NCBI RefSeq assembly: GCF_008297975.1
Contig: NZ_VLNY01000017.1
Coordinates: 31,103-95,102, forward strand
Source: Antrihabitans cavernicola
GTDB lineage: Bacteria; Actinomycetota; Actinomycetes; Mycobacteriales; Mycobacteriaceae
Reading direction: 5' to 3'
Length of the DNA: 64,000 bases
Part shown: piece by piece, positions 9,201 through 17,791 of the stretch
Numbering within the stretch: the stretch's first letter is position 1
Layout of the letters: every line of letters starts with the position of its first letter
Notes under the pieces: model-generated
Database searches by the model: none
What the model was told of the DNA's origin: nothing
The model's input: the letters and a program-made list of their open reading frames with translations, nothing else
Position numbers and translations under genes: made by a program

Positions 9201-10402
9201 CAGACGCGTCGCCAGCCCATGCTGATGCGGGTACCGACACCGCGTGCCGACTCCACGCGGGACCAGCCGTTGTCGAGCTCGTCGAATCGGCCACGGATGC
9301 TCACCTGCAATCCCAAGCGGTGCGGTGGCACGGCGGTCGGGTCGAACCCGACTCCGTCGTCGACGACGTCGATGCGGGCTGACGACCCATCCACGTCGAC
9401 GCGCACCTCGTAGGAGGCAGCGCCTGCGTGGCGCTCGATGTTGCGAATCGCTTCGATCACGCCTGCGCCGAGTGCACGAGCGACTTCGGGTGGAACCTGC
9501 AGTTCGGACGAGTTCGGCTGCAACGCAACGACGATCGGTGCGTTGTCGTCGATCGCCGCCGCCGATGTTCGGATGTGGGTGACCAGGCCGGCGGCGTCGA
9601 ATGTGTCGGCAGACGACGCACCCGATCGCAAGCGGTCCAGCTGTCGCAGAGTTGCGGTCGCCTGCGCTGCGAGTTCCGCGGTGTTGTCGGCGCGCGATGC
9701 GCTCAGGAATGTCGCCATGGCGCCGTCGTGAATCAGAGCGTCGAATCGCCGACGTTCGGCACCCCTTGCTTCGGTGGCCGCGGACTGTGCGGCGTTGGTC
9801 CGCGCCGACAACGCTGTCTCGTCGAGGATTCGCCCCGCGCGGACTACGCCCATGCACGCAGCGGTGAACAACGCGCTGAACGTGAATCCGAATGCGATCT
9901 CGAAGAAGACCGGATTGTTGCCGTGATCGATGCGTGCATTGAAGCCCTGCAATTGGCACATCACACAAGCCAGTGCCAGGTATCCGAAGACTGCGGTGGG
10001 CCGCCAGGTGATGGAGACTGCCAATGCGGCCAAGCCGGGAAACATGCTGAGCCACAGACCCTTTTCGTTCGAGAGTGTGGCGGCGCCGTCGTAGCTTACG
10101 AACCAGGTCGCAATCGCGACCAGATACACGATCGCAAACGTGCTGATCGAGCAGTGGATCGCACGGATCGAGCCGCGGGCTGCGGCGATCACGATGGCGA
10201 GCGCCGATCCGAACACGGCGATCACCGCGCAAGGCGTCCACCATGCCGGGCTCAGAATCGTCTGCCCCAGGATGTCGGGCATGAGCACGACGCCGTAGAA
10301 CAGGCCACCGACGCCGGCAAACGCGGCCGCACTGCGCGTCAGCCGGTCGTGCGCGCTGGGGATGCTGGTCAGCGCCGCGGCTGCTCCGGCCGTGGTAGCC
10401 AT
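9200..10402 (-). CDS. Sensor histidine kinase, NarL/DesK-type
   Basis: 400 residues. The N-terminal half has about six membrane helices. A coiled region follows with the likely phospho-acceptor in RRRFDALIHDGAMATFL, in the HisKA_3 style. A HATPase_c domain carries an N-box (GVIEAIRNIERHA), VVDDGVGFD (G1) and GLQVSIRGR plus GVGTRISMGW towards the end. It overlaps the 3' end of the response regulator gene by 34 bp and the next membrane protein gene at TGATG, so the three are one operon. The signal is unknown. Confidence 0.88.
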   Translation of the reverse strand: MATTAGAAAALTSIPSAHDRLTRSAAAFAGVGGLFYGVVLMPDILGQTILSPAWWTPCAVIAVFGSALAIVIAAARGSIRAIHCSISTFAIVYLVAIATWFVSYDGAATLSNEKGLWLSMFPGLAALAVSITWRPTAVFGYLALACVMCQLQGFNARIDHGNNPVFFEIAFGFTFSALFTAACMGVVRAGRILDETALSARTNAAQSAATEARGAERRRFDALIHDGAMATFLSASRADNTAELAAQATATLRQLDRLRSGASSADTFDAAGLVTHIRTSAAAIDDNAPIVVALQPNSSELQVPPEVARALGAGVIEAIRNIERHAGAASYEVRVDVDGSSARIDVVDDGVGFDPTAVPPHRLGLQVSIRGRFDELDNGWSRVESARGVGTRISMGWRRV

Positions 10403-11085
10403 CCGTCCTCCAACGCTCGCTTGTACAGGTCGGTCTTGGTCGGCGCCGGTCGACCGGCTTCGGCGTAGCGCTTGCGGATTCGGGCCAGGTAGTCGATCAC
10501 CGTTTGTTCGGCCAGGCCCGTCATCCGGGCGACTGTCGACGCCTTCTCGCCATTGGCGTACAACGCGAGCACATCCAATTGCCTTGGTGTCAAACCGACT
10601 TCACGCAAAGCGGGGTCACCGTCGATGGCGGCGGCCCAGTCCTGGGTTGGCACCGGTGTGCCTTGCGCGGCCTGCCGGATCGCATCGAGCGTGTCGGCCG
10701 CGGGTGTCGACTTCAGCAGAATTCCCAGTACCCCGGCCTTCGCTGCTGCCCGCACCAGGTACGGATCCTCGCCGCAGGTGTAGACGAGCGTTTCGATGCC
10801 GTGCTCGGCGAGGGCGTCGACGTTGGATCGCGGCGTCGATCCGTCACCGAGCCGGAGATCGAGGATGGCGAGATCGAGGTCGGTCGTCTGGGCCAACAGC
10901 CCGGAGACGGTGTCGGCGGCCGCGACCAGCTCGAGGCTGTTGTCGTCGGCAAGGACGGTCGCGAGTCCGATCGCCATCGTCTCGTGGTCCTCGACATGCC
11001 CGATTCGCCGGATCGGGCTGTCGGCGACGCGTGTCGACACGGTTTTGGTGAACCAACCAGAACTCCCCACCTGCCCATTGAACAC
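10369..11085 (-). CDS. NarL/LuxR-family response regulator
   Basis: 238 residues. The receiver domain starts near residue 25 (VEDHETMAIG) with the phospho-acceptor Asp in DLAILDLRL. A LuxR HTH follows (LTPRQLDVLALY, QTVIDYLARIRKRYAEAG). The tail TKTDLYKRALEDGW matches the ends of both small LuxR proteins in this locus. The start given is GTG 11085; GTG 11040 (VSTRVADSP) is also possible. First gene of the response regulator-kinase-membrane protein operon, 47 bp after a GT87 gene on the same strand. Confidence 0.9.
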   Translation of the reverse strand: MFNGQVGSSGWFTKTVSTRVADSPIRRIGHVEDHETMAIGLATVLADDNSLELVAAADTVSGLLAQTTDLDLAILDLRLGDGSTPRSNVDALAEHGIETLVYTCGEDPYLVRAAAKAGVLGILLKSTPAADTLDAIRQAAQGTPVPTQDWAAAIDGDPALREVGLTPRQLDVLALYANGEKASTVARMTGLAEQTVIDYLARIRKRYAEAGRPAPTKTDLYKRALEDGWLPRPEQPRR

Positions 11086-11132
11086 CGTAATCGGCGCTGG
11101 TCAGAGGCATTCATTCAGTCGAATGACAGGAG

Positions 11133-12503
11133 CTATGCGGTGCTGCCCGATTGGACGAGTGCGCCCGGCAGCGTCGCCGGCTCGGTCGACTTGACCGCGG
11201 ACTTCTGCCCGGCTCGCAGGAACGCGAAGAAGAAGAAGACCAACAGCACCGCGCGACCCCAGACGCCGAACTGGACCACGTTCTCCTGCCAATCGGCCGG
11301 TCCGCCGGACGAGAGTGCATGGAAGTAGAGGAACACGCCGATTCCGATCGCCGCGTCGGCGAGCAGATATCCGAAGATGGCGGGCCACGACACGATCAGC
11401 AGCACGAGGAACGGGACCAGCCACAGCGTGTACTGCGGTGAATGCACCTTGTGGAAAAGCAGGAACCCGCAGAGCATCGCGCCGCTGACCGCGACCCACG
11501 GATAGCTGCCCGTGGTACCGAATTTGCGCCATCCCAACCAGACGGCCAGGGCGAACGATGCCAATACCAACACCGGTGACGCGATGCTGACCGCGTGCTG
11601 GAAGGCGGCCTCGCTCGCAGGATCCGGCCCGAACATCGGGCGTAGTCCCCAGTACCAGATGGAGTTGGTGGTGATGTCTGCTTCACGGTTCTGCTGGAAC
11701 GTGAACGACGCGCGCCATCCGGTGAATCCGGCGACCGCGAACGGCACGTTGATCGCGACGACCGTGACGACGGCGGCGACCGCGACGGCGATGGCGCCGC
11801 GAATGTCGTAGCGCCCCTTGACCGTCGACGGCAGCTCACGTCCGCCGATGCCGCCGGTGAGCACGAACGCAGCGAGCGGGACGACGAAAGCGCCGGGATA
11901 GAGCTTGAGGCAGAAACCTATTCCCAACAGCACGGCGGCGCCGATTGCGCGCGTGCGCAAGGGTATTCGCTGCACCATCGTCACCAGATAGATCGCGGCA
12001 ACGGCTGTCAGGACGACCGGTAGTTCCCAGTTGTGGAACGCGTAGAGAACCAGCGGTGAGCCGATCGCCCACAACAGTGCCGCGCGGCCCGCCATTCGTC
12101 CCAACATCCACGCGGTCAGCAAAGCGAACGGTGCGAGCAACAGTGCGGAGTCGAAGAGGAATTGCGCATCGGTGTGTGCCCCGATGGCGCCGATCCACAT
12201 CAACGCACCGCTGAGCACCGGGTACTCGACGGAGCCGCCGACCAGGTCGCCGTTGCCGTTGATGCCACCGTCGACATAAGGGAAGACGTGCTTGTCGATA
12301 TCGCGGCCCAACCACAGAAACTGGATGTCCGAATAGCAGACGTTGCTGTCTTTCTTCTGGTCGAAGATGATGCTGCGACCGTTGTCGTAGTACGGCGAAC
12401 CCGCACAACGGGCCTTGTTGAAGTAGGCGAGGGCGAGGGTCAGCGCGCACAGCAGAACGATGACAGCAATCAGCTTTTTGCTGGTGGTGGCTCCGCTGCG
12501 CAT
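11133..12503 (-). CDS. GT87-family integral membrane glycosyltransferase, second copy
   Basis: 456 residues with a single N-terminal anchor, an extracytoplasmic loop with CYSDIQFLWLGRD, and about ten further membrane helices. It has the same architecture and spaced motifs as the GT87 protein at 2013-3581 (LKLYPGAF, HKVHSPQYTLWLVP). A cell-envelope mannosyltransferase role is inferred from the family. It faces away from rpsF; 158 bp separate its ATG from the rpsF start. A short gap (47 bp) to the response regulator could mean co-transcription. Confidence 0.85.
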   Translation of the reverse strand: MRSGATTSKKLIAVIVLLCALTLALAYFNKARCAGSPYYDNGRSIIFDQKKDSNVCYSDIQFLWLGRDIDKHVFPYVDGGINGNGDLVGGSVEYPVLSGALMWIGAIGAHTDAQFLFDSALLLAPFALLTAWMLGRMAGRAALLWAIGSPLVLYAFHNWELPVVLTAVAAIYLVTMVQRIPLRTRAIGAAVLLGIGFCLKLYPGAFVVPLAAFVLTGGIGGRELPSTVKGRYDIRGAIAVAVAAVVTVVAINVPFAVAGFTGWRASFTFQQNREADITTNSIWYWGLRPMFGPDPASEAAFQHAVSIASPVLVLASFALAVWLGWRKFGTTGSYPWVAVSGAMLCGFLLFHKVHSPQYTLWLVPFLVLLIVSWPAIFGYLLADAAIGIGVFLYFHALSSGGPADWQENVVQFGVWGRAVLLVFFFFAFLRAGQKSAVKSTEPATLPGALVQSGSTA

Positions 12504-12610
12504 GGCAACAGCCTAAGTCGTCAGCCGCCGTGTTCAGGCCCCTCCGACGATTTCGCAGGTCAGGGGCCCCTCGTGTACCCTGCAAAGGTTGCTGACGCAA
12601 CGACCCTCCT

Positions 12611-12629
12611 GCCACGGAACGTCCGTGGC
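12611..12629 (+). promoter_or_regulatory. Hairpin in the rpsF leader, candidate S6:S18 autoregulatory element
   Basis: GCCACGGA (12611-12618) and TCCGTGGC (12622-12629) form a perfect 8-bp stem with a 3-base loop, 32 bases before the rpsF start and just before its Shine-Dalgarno. S6:S18 leader elements are known upstream of rpsF in many bacteria. Equating this hairpin with them is inference. Confidence 0.4.
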
Positions 12630-12661
12630 CGTACACAGTCCATAGGAGGTGATGAGGTCTT

Positions 12662-12949
12662 ATGCGTCAATACGAACTGATGGTCATTCTCGATCCCAAT
12701 CTGGATGAGCGCACCGTCGCCCCGTCGCTCGATACTTTCCTCAACGTCGTTCGCAAGGATGGCGGCAAGGTCGACAAGGTCGATGTCTGGGGAAAGCGTC
12801 GTCTCGCTTTCGAAATCCTCAAGCACGCTGAGGGTATCTACGCAGTGATCGACATCAGCGCAGAACCTGCCACGGTCAAGGAACTCGACCGGCAGCTCGG
12901 CCTGAACGAGTCGGTGCTTCGCACCAAGGTCCTGCGCAACGACAAGTGA
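12662..12949 (+). CDS. rpsF: 30S ribosomal protein S6
   Basis: 95 residues, typical of bacterial S6, which binds S18 on the 30S platform. It opens [17 protein letters not shown] and contains [14 protein letters not shown] and GIYAVIDI. The ATG at 12662 follows AGGAGGTGATG. It heads the conserved rpsF-ssb-rpsR-rplI cluster. Confidence 0.98.
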   Translation: MRQYELMVILDPNLDERTVAPSLDTFLNVVRKDGGKVDKVDVWGKRRLAFEILKHAEGIYAVIDISAEPATVKELDRQLGLNESVLRTKVLRNDK

Positions 12950-13038
12950 TTTCTTGGTTGCGCTGAGTTGGAGCCTCCGGTGTAAGTCGGAGCTGGGCTC
13001 TAGGCTCTAGCGCAACACAACACTGCAGGAGGAACCAC

Positions 13039-13563
13039 ATGGCAGGCGACACGATCATCACCGTCATCGGAAACTTGACGGCAGATCCCGAGCTTCGATT
13101 CACCCCTGCGGGCGCCGCGGTGGCCAATTTCACGGTCGCCTCGACACCGCGGATGTTCGACCGTAATTCCAACGAATGGAAAGACGGCGAAGCCCTCTTC
13201 ATGCGCTGCAACATCTGGCGTGAGGCGGCGGAGAATGTGGCCGAAAGTTTGACCCGCGGCTCGCGAGTGATCGTGAGCGGGCGGCTCAAGCAGCGGTCCT
13301 ACGAAACTCGTGAGGGTGAGAAGCGCACTGTCGTGGAGCTCGAGGTCGACGAGATCGGCCCATCGCTGAAGTACGCCACCGCAAAGGTCAACAAGGCCAG
13401 TCGTGGTGGCGGCGGAGGCGGGTTCGGCGGTTCCTCCGGTGGATCGGGCGGCGGACGTCCGCAGCAGCAGAGTTCCGGCGGGGACGATCCTTGGGGCAGC
13501 GCGCCTCAGGCATCGGGCAACTTCGGCGGATCGCGACCTGCGGACGATGAGCCACCGTTCTGA
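13039..13563 (+). CDS. ssb: Single-stranded DNA-binding protein
   Basis: 174 residues. An OB-fold (about 1-115) opens with [20 protein letters not shown]. It is followed by a Gly/Ser/Gln-rich linker and the acidic C-terminal tip DDEPPF, the partner-docking motif of bacterial SSB. The ATG follows AGGAGGAACCAC. Located between rpsF and rpsR, as in nearly all actinobacteria. Confidence 0.98.
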   Translation: MAGDTIITVIGNLTADPELRFTPAGAAVANFTVASTPRMFDRNSNEWKDGEALFMRCNIWREAAENVAESLTRGSRVIVSGRLKQRSYETREGEKRTVVELEVDEIGPSLKYATAKVNKASRGGGGGGFGGSSGGSGGGRPQQQSSGGDDPWGSAPQASGNFGGSRPADDEPPF

Positions 13564-13609
13564 TCCCATCCACATGGGAACGATCGAGAACTAGTACGGA
13601 GAAATAACC

Positions 13610-13852
13610 ATGGCGAAGGCGCCAGCTCGCGAGAAGGTGCTCAAGAAGAAGCCCTGCACCTTCTGCAAAGAGAAGAACCTGCAGATCAACTACAAGGACA
13701 CGACGCTGCTGCGTAAGTACGTCAGCGACCGCGGCAAGATCCGCGCGCGTCGAGTCACCGGCAACTGCGTTCAGCACCAGCGCGATATCGCTGTCGCAGT
13801 GAAGAACTCGCGTGAGGTTGCTTTGCTGCCTTACGTCGCAGTGGCACGCTGA
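13610..13852 (+). CDS. rpsR: 30S ribosomal protein S18, cysteine-containing (zinc-binding) form
   Basis: 80 residues. CTFC near position 16 and a further Cys in [12 protein letters not shown] mark the C+ (zinc-binding) version of S18, which in mycobacteria is rpsR1 and has a zinc-free paralogue elsewhere. GGAGAAATAACC precedes the ATG. It lies 16 bp before rplI. Confidence 0.97.
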   Translation: MAKAPAREKVLKKKPCTFCKEKNLQINYKDTTLLRKYVSDRGKIRARRVTGNCVQHQRDIAVAVKNSREVALLPYVAVAR

Positions 13853-13868
13853 GAAAGGGAGTTACATC

Positions 13869-14321
13869 ATGAAGCTGATTCTCACTGCTGATGTCGACAA
13901 CCTCGGTGCGCCCGGCGACACCGTCGAGGTCAAGGATGGCTACGGCCGTAACTTCCTGCTGCCCCGCGGTCTTGCGATCGTCGCCACCCGTGGCGCCGAG
14001 AAGCAGGTCGAGGGCATCCGTCGCGCCCAGGAGGCGCGTCAGGTCCGCGGTCTCGATCACGCCAACGAGCTCAAGCAGGCCATCGAGAACCTGGCCGACG
14101 TGTCGTTGACGGTCAAGACGGCCGGCTCGTCCAAGCTGTTCGGCTCGGTCACTCAGGCCGACGTCGCCGGTGCGGTCAAGACCGCCGGTGGCCCGGTGCT
14201 GGACAAGCGCAGCATCGACCTGCCGAAGGCGCACATCAAGTCGACGGGCAAGCACGCCATCGTGGTCAACCTGCACCCCGATGTCACCGCCAAGTTCGAT
14301 CTGAACGTGGTCGGCAGCTAG
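13869..14321 (+). CDS. rplI: 50S ribosomal protein L9
   Basis: 150 residues. The N-terminal domain has [20 protein letters not shown] and NFLLPRGLA, then a long connecting helix and a C-terminal RNA-binding domain ending KFDLNVVGS. The start at 13869 fits the family; the frame is open 57 bases further upstream but without homology. Last gene of the ribosomal cluster, with a strong terminator right behind it. Confidence 0.97.
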   Translation: MKLILTADVDNLGAPGDTVEVKDGYGRNFLLPRGLAIVATRGAEKQVEGIRRAQEARQVRGLDHANELKQAIENLADVSLTVKTAGSSKLFGSVTQADVAGAVKTAGGPVLDKRSIDLPKAHIKSTGKHAIVVNLHPDVTAKFDLNVVGS

Positions 14322-14340
14322 TCCCCCGATTTACCTCGAA

Positions 14341-14373
14341 AGGCCTCGCAGATTTCGATCTGCGGGGCCTTTT
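14341..14373 (+). terminator. Rho-independent terminator of the rpsF-rplI operon
   Basis: A 13-bp stem (14341-14353 with 14358-14370, one G-T wobble) is capped by a TTCG tetraloop and followed by TTTT. It lies 20 bp after the rplI stop. Confidence 0.9.
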
Positions 14374-14397
14374 GCGTTGGCTGGCTCCGGCCGTTGC

Positions 14398-14549
14398 GGA
14401 CCGAAGGTCACTGTGATGCCGTCAGGCGGACTGAACGTGACCTTCAGTCGCCCGACGGGTCGAATGTGGCCGTCCGCCGCCGCGGACTGAATGTCACCTC
14501 GCTGCTGTCGAACGGACCGAAGGCGACCTTCAGTCCGCTCCGCATGGCC
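14398..14549. repeat. Degenerate ~30-bp tandem palindromic repeat
   Basis: Five units begin at 14398, 14428, 14458, 14484 and 14514, spaced 30, 30, 26 and 30 bp. Most start GGACYGAA; the clearest (14428 and 14514) continue into ACCTTCAGTC, so GGACTGAA and TTCAGTCC form an imperfect inverted repeat inside a unit. It sits in the rplI-dnaB gap. No coding sense is seen. Confidence 0.7.
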
Positions 14550-15056
14550 AAAAACCGCAATCCGATCCTGTCATTTTGCGACTCGCCGCATCGAGCGCAT
14601 GCGTTCGCGGCGTGTTTGCGGGCTCCCTAACCGAACATCGCCTGGACGGGCGTCTAATTGAGCGTGAGATCGAAAGCGGGGCTACAAACATACCGACCAT
14701 ACTGTGGCCCAGGTCATAGGTCAGTTTGTCGTCTGTTTACTCAACACGCCCGAGCCGTCAACTTGAGCGACACGCCGTCCCGAAATCAATGCACAGGCAA
14801 AAATCTGTGAAAACTGGCGTCTAGCTGCAACGATACAAGTGTGATTCGTACTTATCCTCAGGTTATCCCCATACGGTTCACACAGCTGTCCAAGCGTTTC
14901 CACAATCCCTCCCCAGGTGTGTACACAGGTCGGTTTGTACGGAGGTCCAGCAGTCCCTAACGTCGTCTCAACATCTCTCCATCGCTGCGATTCGAACGGG
15001 TTGCCACGAACATGTCGGTACCCCCGGGTAGAACTTGTGTGCGATGAGGGACGGCT
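14550..15056. other. rplI-dnaB intergenic region, remainder
   Basis: No credible gene. The stretch is more A+T-rich than its surroundings. It contains TTATCCTCA (14852-14860) and TTATCCCCA (14863-14871), which resemble DnaA boxes, and leads into the dnaB promoter. Nothing else was recognised. Confidence 0.5.
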
Positions 15057-17765
15057 GTGGTTGTGTCGACCGAGAGAGGGCGGACGAGTCGAGTGGCGGT
15101 TGTCGATGATCGAGGTCGTGCGGAGTACTCGGGGTCCCAGCACTCCGGGTCCGACTACTCGGGTCCGTCGGAGCCCTCTCCCACCGGGGAGGATTTCGGA
15201 CGGCAGCCTCCGCAGGACATGGCGGCAGAGCAGTCGGTGCTCGGCGGCATGCTGCTCAGCAAGGATGCGATCGCGGACGTGCTCGAGGTGCTGCGCCCGG
15301 GCGACTTCTACCGCCCCGCGCATCAGGACGTCTACGACGTCATCCTGGACCTCTACGGCAAGGGTGAGCCTGCAGACCCGGTGACGGTGTCCGCAGAGCT
15401 CGACCGCCGCGGCCAGCTCCGTCGAATCGGTGGCGCGCCGTATCTGGTGACGTTGACCCAGACCGTGCCCACCGCGGCGAACGCCGGCTACTACGCGCGG
15501 ATCGTCGAGGAGAAGGCAATCCTGCGCAGGCTGGTCGAGGCCGGTACGCGGATCGTGCAGTACGGCTATGCCGGCGCCGACGGACAAGAAGTGGCCGAGG
15601 TGGTCGACCGCGCGCAGGCCGAGGTCTACGAAGTCACCGAGCGTCGCACCGCGGAAGACTTCGTGCCGTTGGAAGAGTTGCTGCAGCCGACGATGGACGA
15701 GATCGACTCCATCGCGAGTCGTGGTGGCGTATCACTCGGTGTGGCAACAGGTTTCGCCGAATTGGACGAAGTGACCAACGGTTTGCATCCGGGTCAGATG
15801 ATCATCGTGGCGGCCCGGCCTGGTGTGGGTAAGGCGTTGGCGCTGGATACACCGCTGGCGACCCCGACCGGCTGGACGACGATGGGCTCGGTATCGGTCG
15901 GCGATCAGCTGCTCGACGCACACGGCCGTCCTACCCGCGTCGTCGCTGCGACCGAGGTGATGAGCGGACGTCCCTGCTACGAGGTCGAGTTCTCCGATGG
16001 CACGGTGATCGTGGCCGACGAGCAGCACCAGTGGTTGACCGAGACGCGTGCGTCGCGAAAGTCGGCCCAAGCTGCGCGAACTGGCTACAACCGCTATCGC
16101 AATCAGAAGACATTCGCCGAAGTTCGCACCACGGCCGACATTGCCGACTCCGTTCGCTGCAACAGCGCTGATCGGCGGCTCAACCACTCGGTCGTCAACA
16201 CCGAGCCGCTCCAGCTGCCTGCCCGCGAGTATCTCGTCGGGCCCTACACGCTAGGTGCGTGGCTGGGCGATGGGACGTCGGCGTGCGCGCAGATTACCTC
16301 TGCTGATCCGGAAATCATCGTGCGAATCGAGGCGGAGGGGCACGTCGCAGTTCCGTCCAAGTCGGCTGCCCTGCGGTATCAGATCCAACTTCCGCCCGAG
16401 GCTCCAATCGCATCGCGCGAATGCGTTGTCTGTGGTGCGGAGTTCATTCCGCACACCAGTGAGGTGCGCACCTGCGGTCGATCGTGTGGGAAAGCGCGGT
16501 TCATGTCCGAGCCGGTCGCGGCGCCGACCTGTGCGCATTGCGGTGGCCGCTCCATCGGGCTGCGGCTGTGCCAGGTGTGCCGTAACGAGGTCGGGACCGT
16601 TCAGGGACGGCTGCGGACCATCGGTGTCCTCGGCGACAAGCATGTACCCGCCGACTACCTACGCGGCTCCGAGTCGCAGCGTCGCGCTCTGCTTGCCGGA
16701 CTCCTGGATACGGACGGTACTGTCACCAACGGTGGCTCGGTTCAGTTCTCGGTCACCAGTGAGAAATTGGTTCGCGGTGTCGAGGAACTGATCGTCAGCC
16801 TCGGTTACCGCTGCCACACGGCGACCAAGCGAGTCCGCGGTCGTAGCGAAAGTTCCTCGACCGCATTCACCTTGACATTCTCGACAGACGACGAAGTATT
16901 CGGCCTGACGCGAAAGTCCTTACTGCACAAGGAGCGACGCGCCAGCCACAGCACGGCCCGCTCGGGTTCGCGCTACATCGTCGACGTTCGCAAGGTCGAG
17001 AGCGTGCCGGTGCGCTGCGTCGAGGTCGAGAACGGGGAGCACCTCTACCTCGCTGGACGTTCGATGGTGCCGACACACAACTCCACACTTGGCTTGGACT
17101 TCATGCGCTCGTGCTCGGTCAAGCAGGGCCTCGCCAGCGTCATCTTCTCGCTGGAAATGAGCCGCACCGAGATCGTGATGCGTCTGCTGTCCGCGGAGGC
17201 GAAGATCAAGCTCGGTGACATGCGCTCCGGGCGGATGAGCGACGACGACTGGACCAAGCTCGCCCGCCGTATGAGCGAGATCAGCGAAGCGCCCCTGTTC
17301 GTCGATGATTCGCCGAACCTCACGATGATGGAAATCCGTGCCAAGGCGCGACGGCTGAAGCAGCGCCACGACTTGAAACTCATTGTGGTGGACTACCTTC
17401 AGCTGATGACGTCCGGCAAGAAGGTCGAATCGCGTCAGCAAGAAGTCTCGGAATTCTCGCGAAGTTTGAAGCTGATGGCGAAGGAACTGGAAGTCCCCGT
17501 CGTCGCGATCAGTCAGCTGAACCGTGGTCCCGAGCAGCGCACCGACAAGAAGCCGATGGTCTCCGACCTTCGTGAATCAGGTTCGCTGGAGCAGGACGCC
17601 GACATGGTCATCTTGCTGCACAGACCAGATGCGTTCGAGCGCGATGATCCGCGTGGTGGTGAGGCTGACTTGATTCTCGGCAAGCATCGCAATGGTCCGA
17701 CAGCAACGATTACCGTCGCACATCAATTGCATTTGAGTCGCTTCGTCGATATGGCGCGGGGCTAG
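15057..17765 (+). CDS. dnaB: Replicative DNA helicase DnaB containing an intein
   Basis: 902-residue precursor. The N-terminal domain (GRQPPQDMAAEQSVLGGMLL) and RecA-like ATPase domain flank an intein at 260-675, leaving about 486 residues of mature helicase. The intein splits the Walker A motif: ...ARPGVGK before it, STLG after it. The C-extein has Walker B LIVVDYLQLM and an arginine-finger region. It starts at GTG 15057 behind GAGGGA; GTG 15093 (VAVVDD, matching the mycobacterial N-terminus) is an alternative. Function depends on protein splicing. Confidence 0.97.
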   Translation: MVVSTERGRTSRVAVVDDRGRAEYSGSQHSGSDYSGPSEPSPTGEDFGRQPPQDMAAEQSVLGGMLLSKDAIADVLEVLRPGDFYRPAHQDVYDVILDLYGKGEPADPVTVSAELDRRGQLRRIGGAPYLVTLTQTVPTAANAGYYARIVEEKAILRRLVEAGTRIVQYGYAGADGQEVAEVVDRAQAEVYEVTERRTAEDFVPLEELLQPTMDEIDSIASRGGVSLGVATGFAELDEVTNGLHPGQMIIVAARPGVGKALALDTPLATPTGWTTMGSVSVGDQLLDAHGRPTRVVAATEVMSGRPCYEVEFSDGTVIVADEQHQWLTETRASRKSAQAARTGYNRYRNQKTFAEVRTTADIADSVRCNSADRRLNHSVVNTEPLQLPAREYLVGPYTLGAWLGDGTSACAQITSADPEIIVRIEAEGHVAVPSKSAALRYQIQLPPEAPIASRECVVCGAEFIPHTSEVRTCGRSCGKARFMSEPVAAPTCAHCGGRSIGLRLCQVCRNEVGTVQGRLRTIGVLGDKHVPADYLRGSESQRRALLAGLLDTDGTVTNGGSVQFSVTSEKLVRGVEELIVSLGYRCHTATKRVRGRSESSSTAFTLTFSTDDEVFGLTRKSLLHKERRASHSTARSGSRYIVDVRKVESVPVRCVEVENGEHLYLAGRSMVPTHNSTLGLDFMRSCSVKQGLASVIFSLEMSRTEIVMRLLSAEAKIKLGDMRSGRMSDDDWTKLARRMSEISEAPLFVDDSPNLTMMEIRAKARRLKQRHDLKLIVVDYLQLMTSGKKVESRQQEVSEFSRSLKLMAKELEVPVVAISQLNRGPEQRTDKKPMVSDLRESGSLEQDADMVILLHRPDAFERDDPRGGEADLILGKHRNGPTATITVAHQLHLSRFVDMARG
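15834..17081 (+). mobile_element. DnaB intein (dnaB-b site), class 3 type with DOD homing endonuclease
   Basis: 416 residues (precursor 260-675). The first residue is Ala, not Cys or Ser, and the last two are His-Asn followed by Ser+1. Trp in HQWLT (intein residue ~67), Cys in RCVEVEN (~395) and Thr in PTHN (~414) form the WCT set that defines class 3 inteins. LAGLIDADG-type blocks are visible (LGAWLGDG near precursor 399, LLAGLLDTDG near 544). Between them lie two Cys clusters (CVVC...CGRSC and CAHC...CQVC) that look zinc-binding. Confidence 0.92.
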
Positions 17766-17791
17766 CTGGTACCTATAACTCAGTGCATCAG

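Noticed and set aside
14394..14630. 78-codon frame through the 30-bp repeats
   Set aside because: It follows the repeat period, has no ribosome-binding site and no homology I recognise.
14851..14896. Replication origin upstream of dnaB
   Set aside because: Only two imperfect DnaA-like boxes and no dnaA/dnaN; kept only as a weak regulatory idea.
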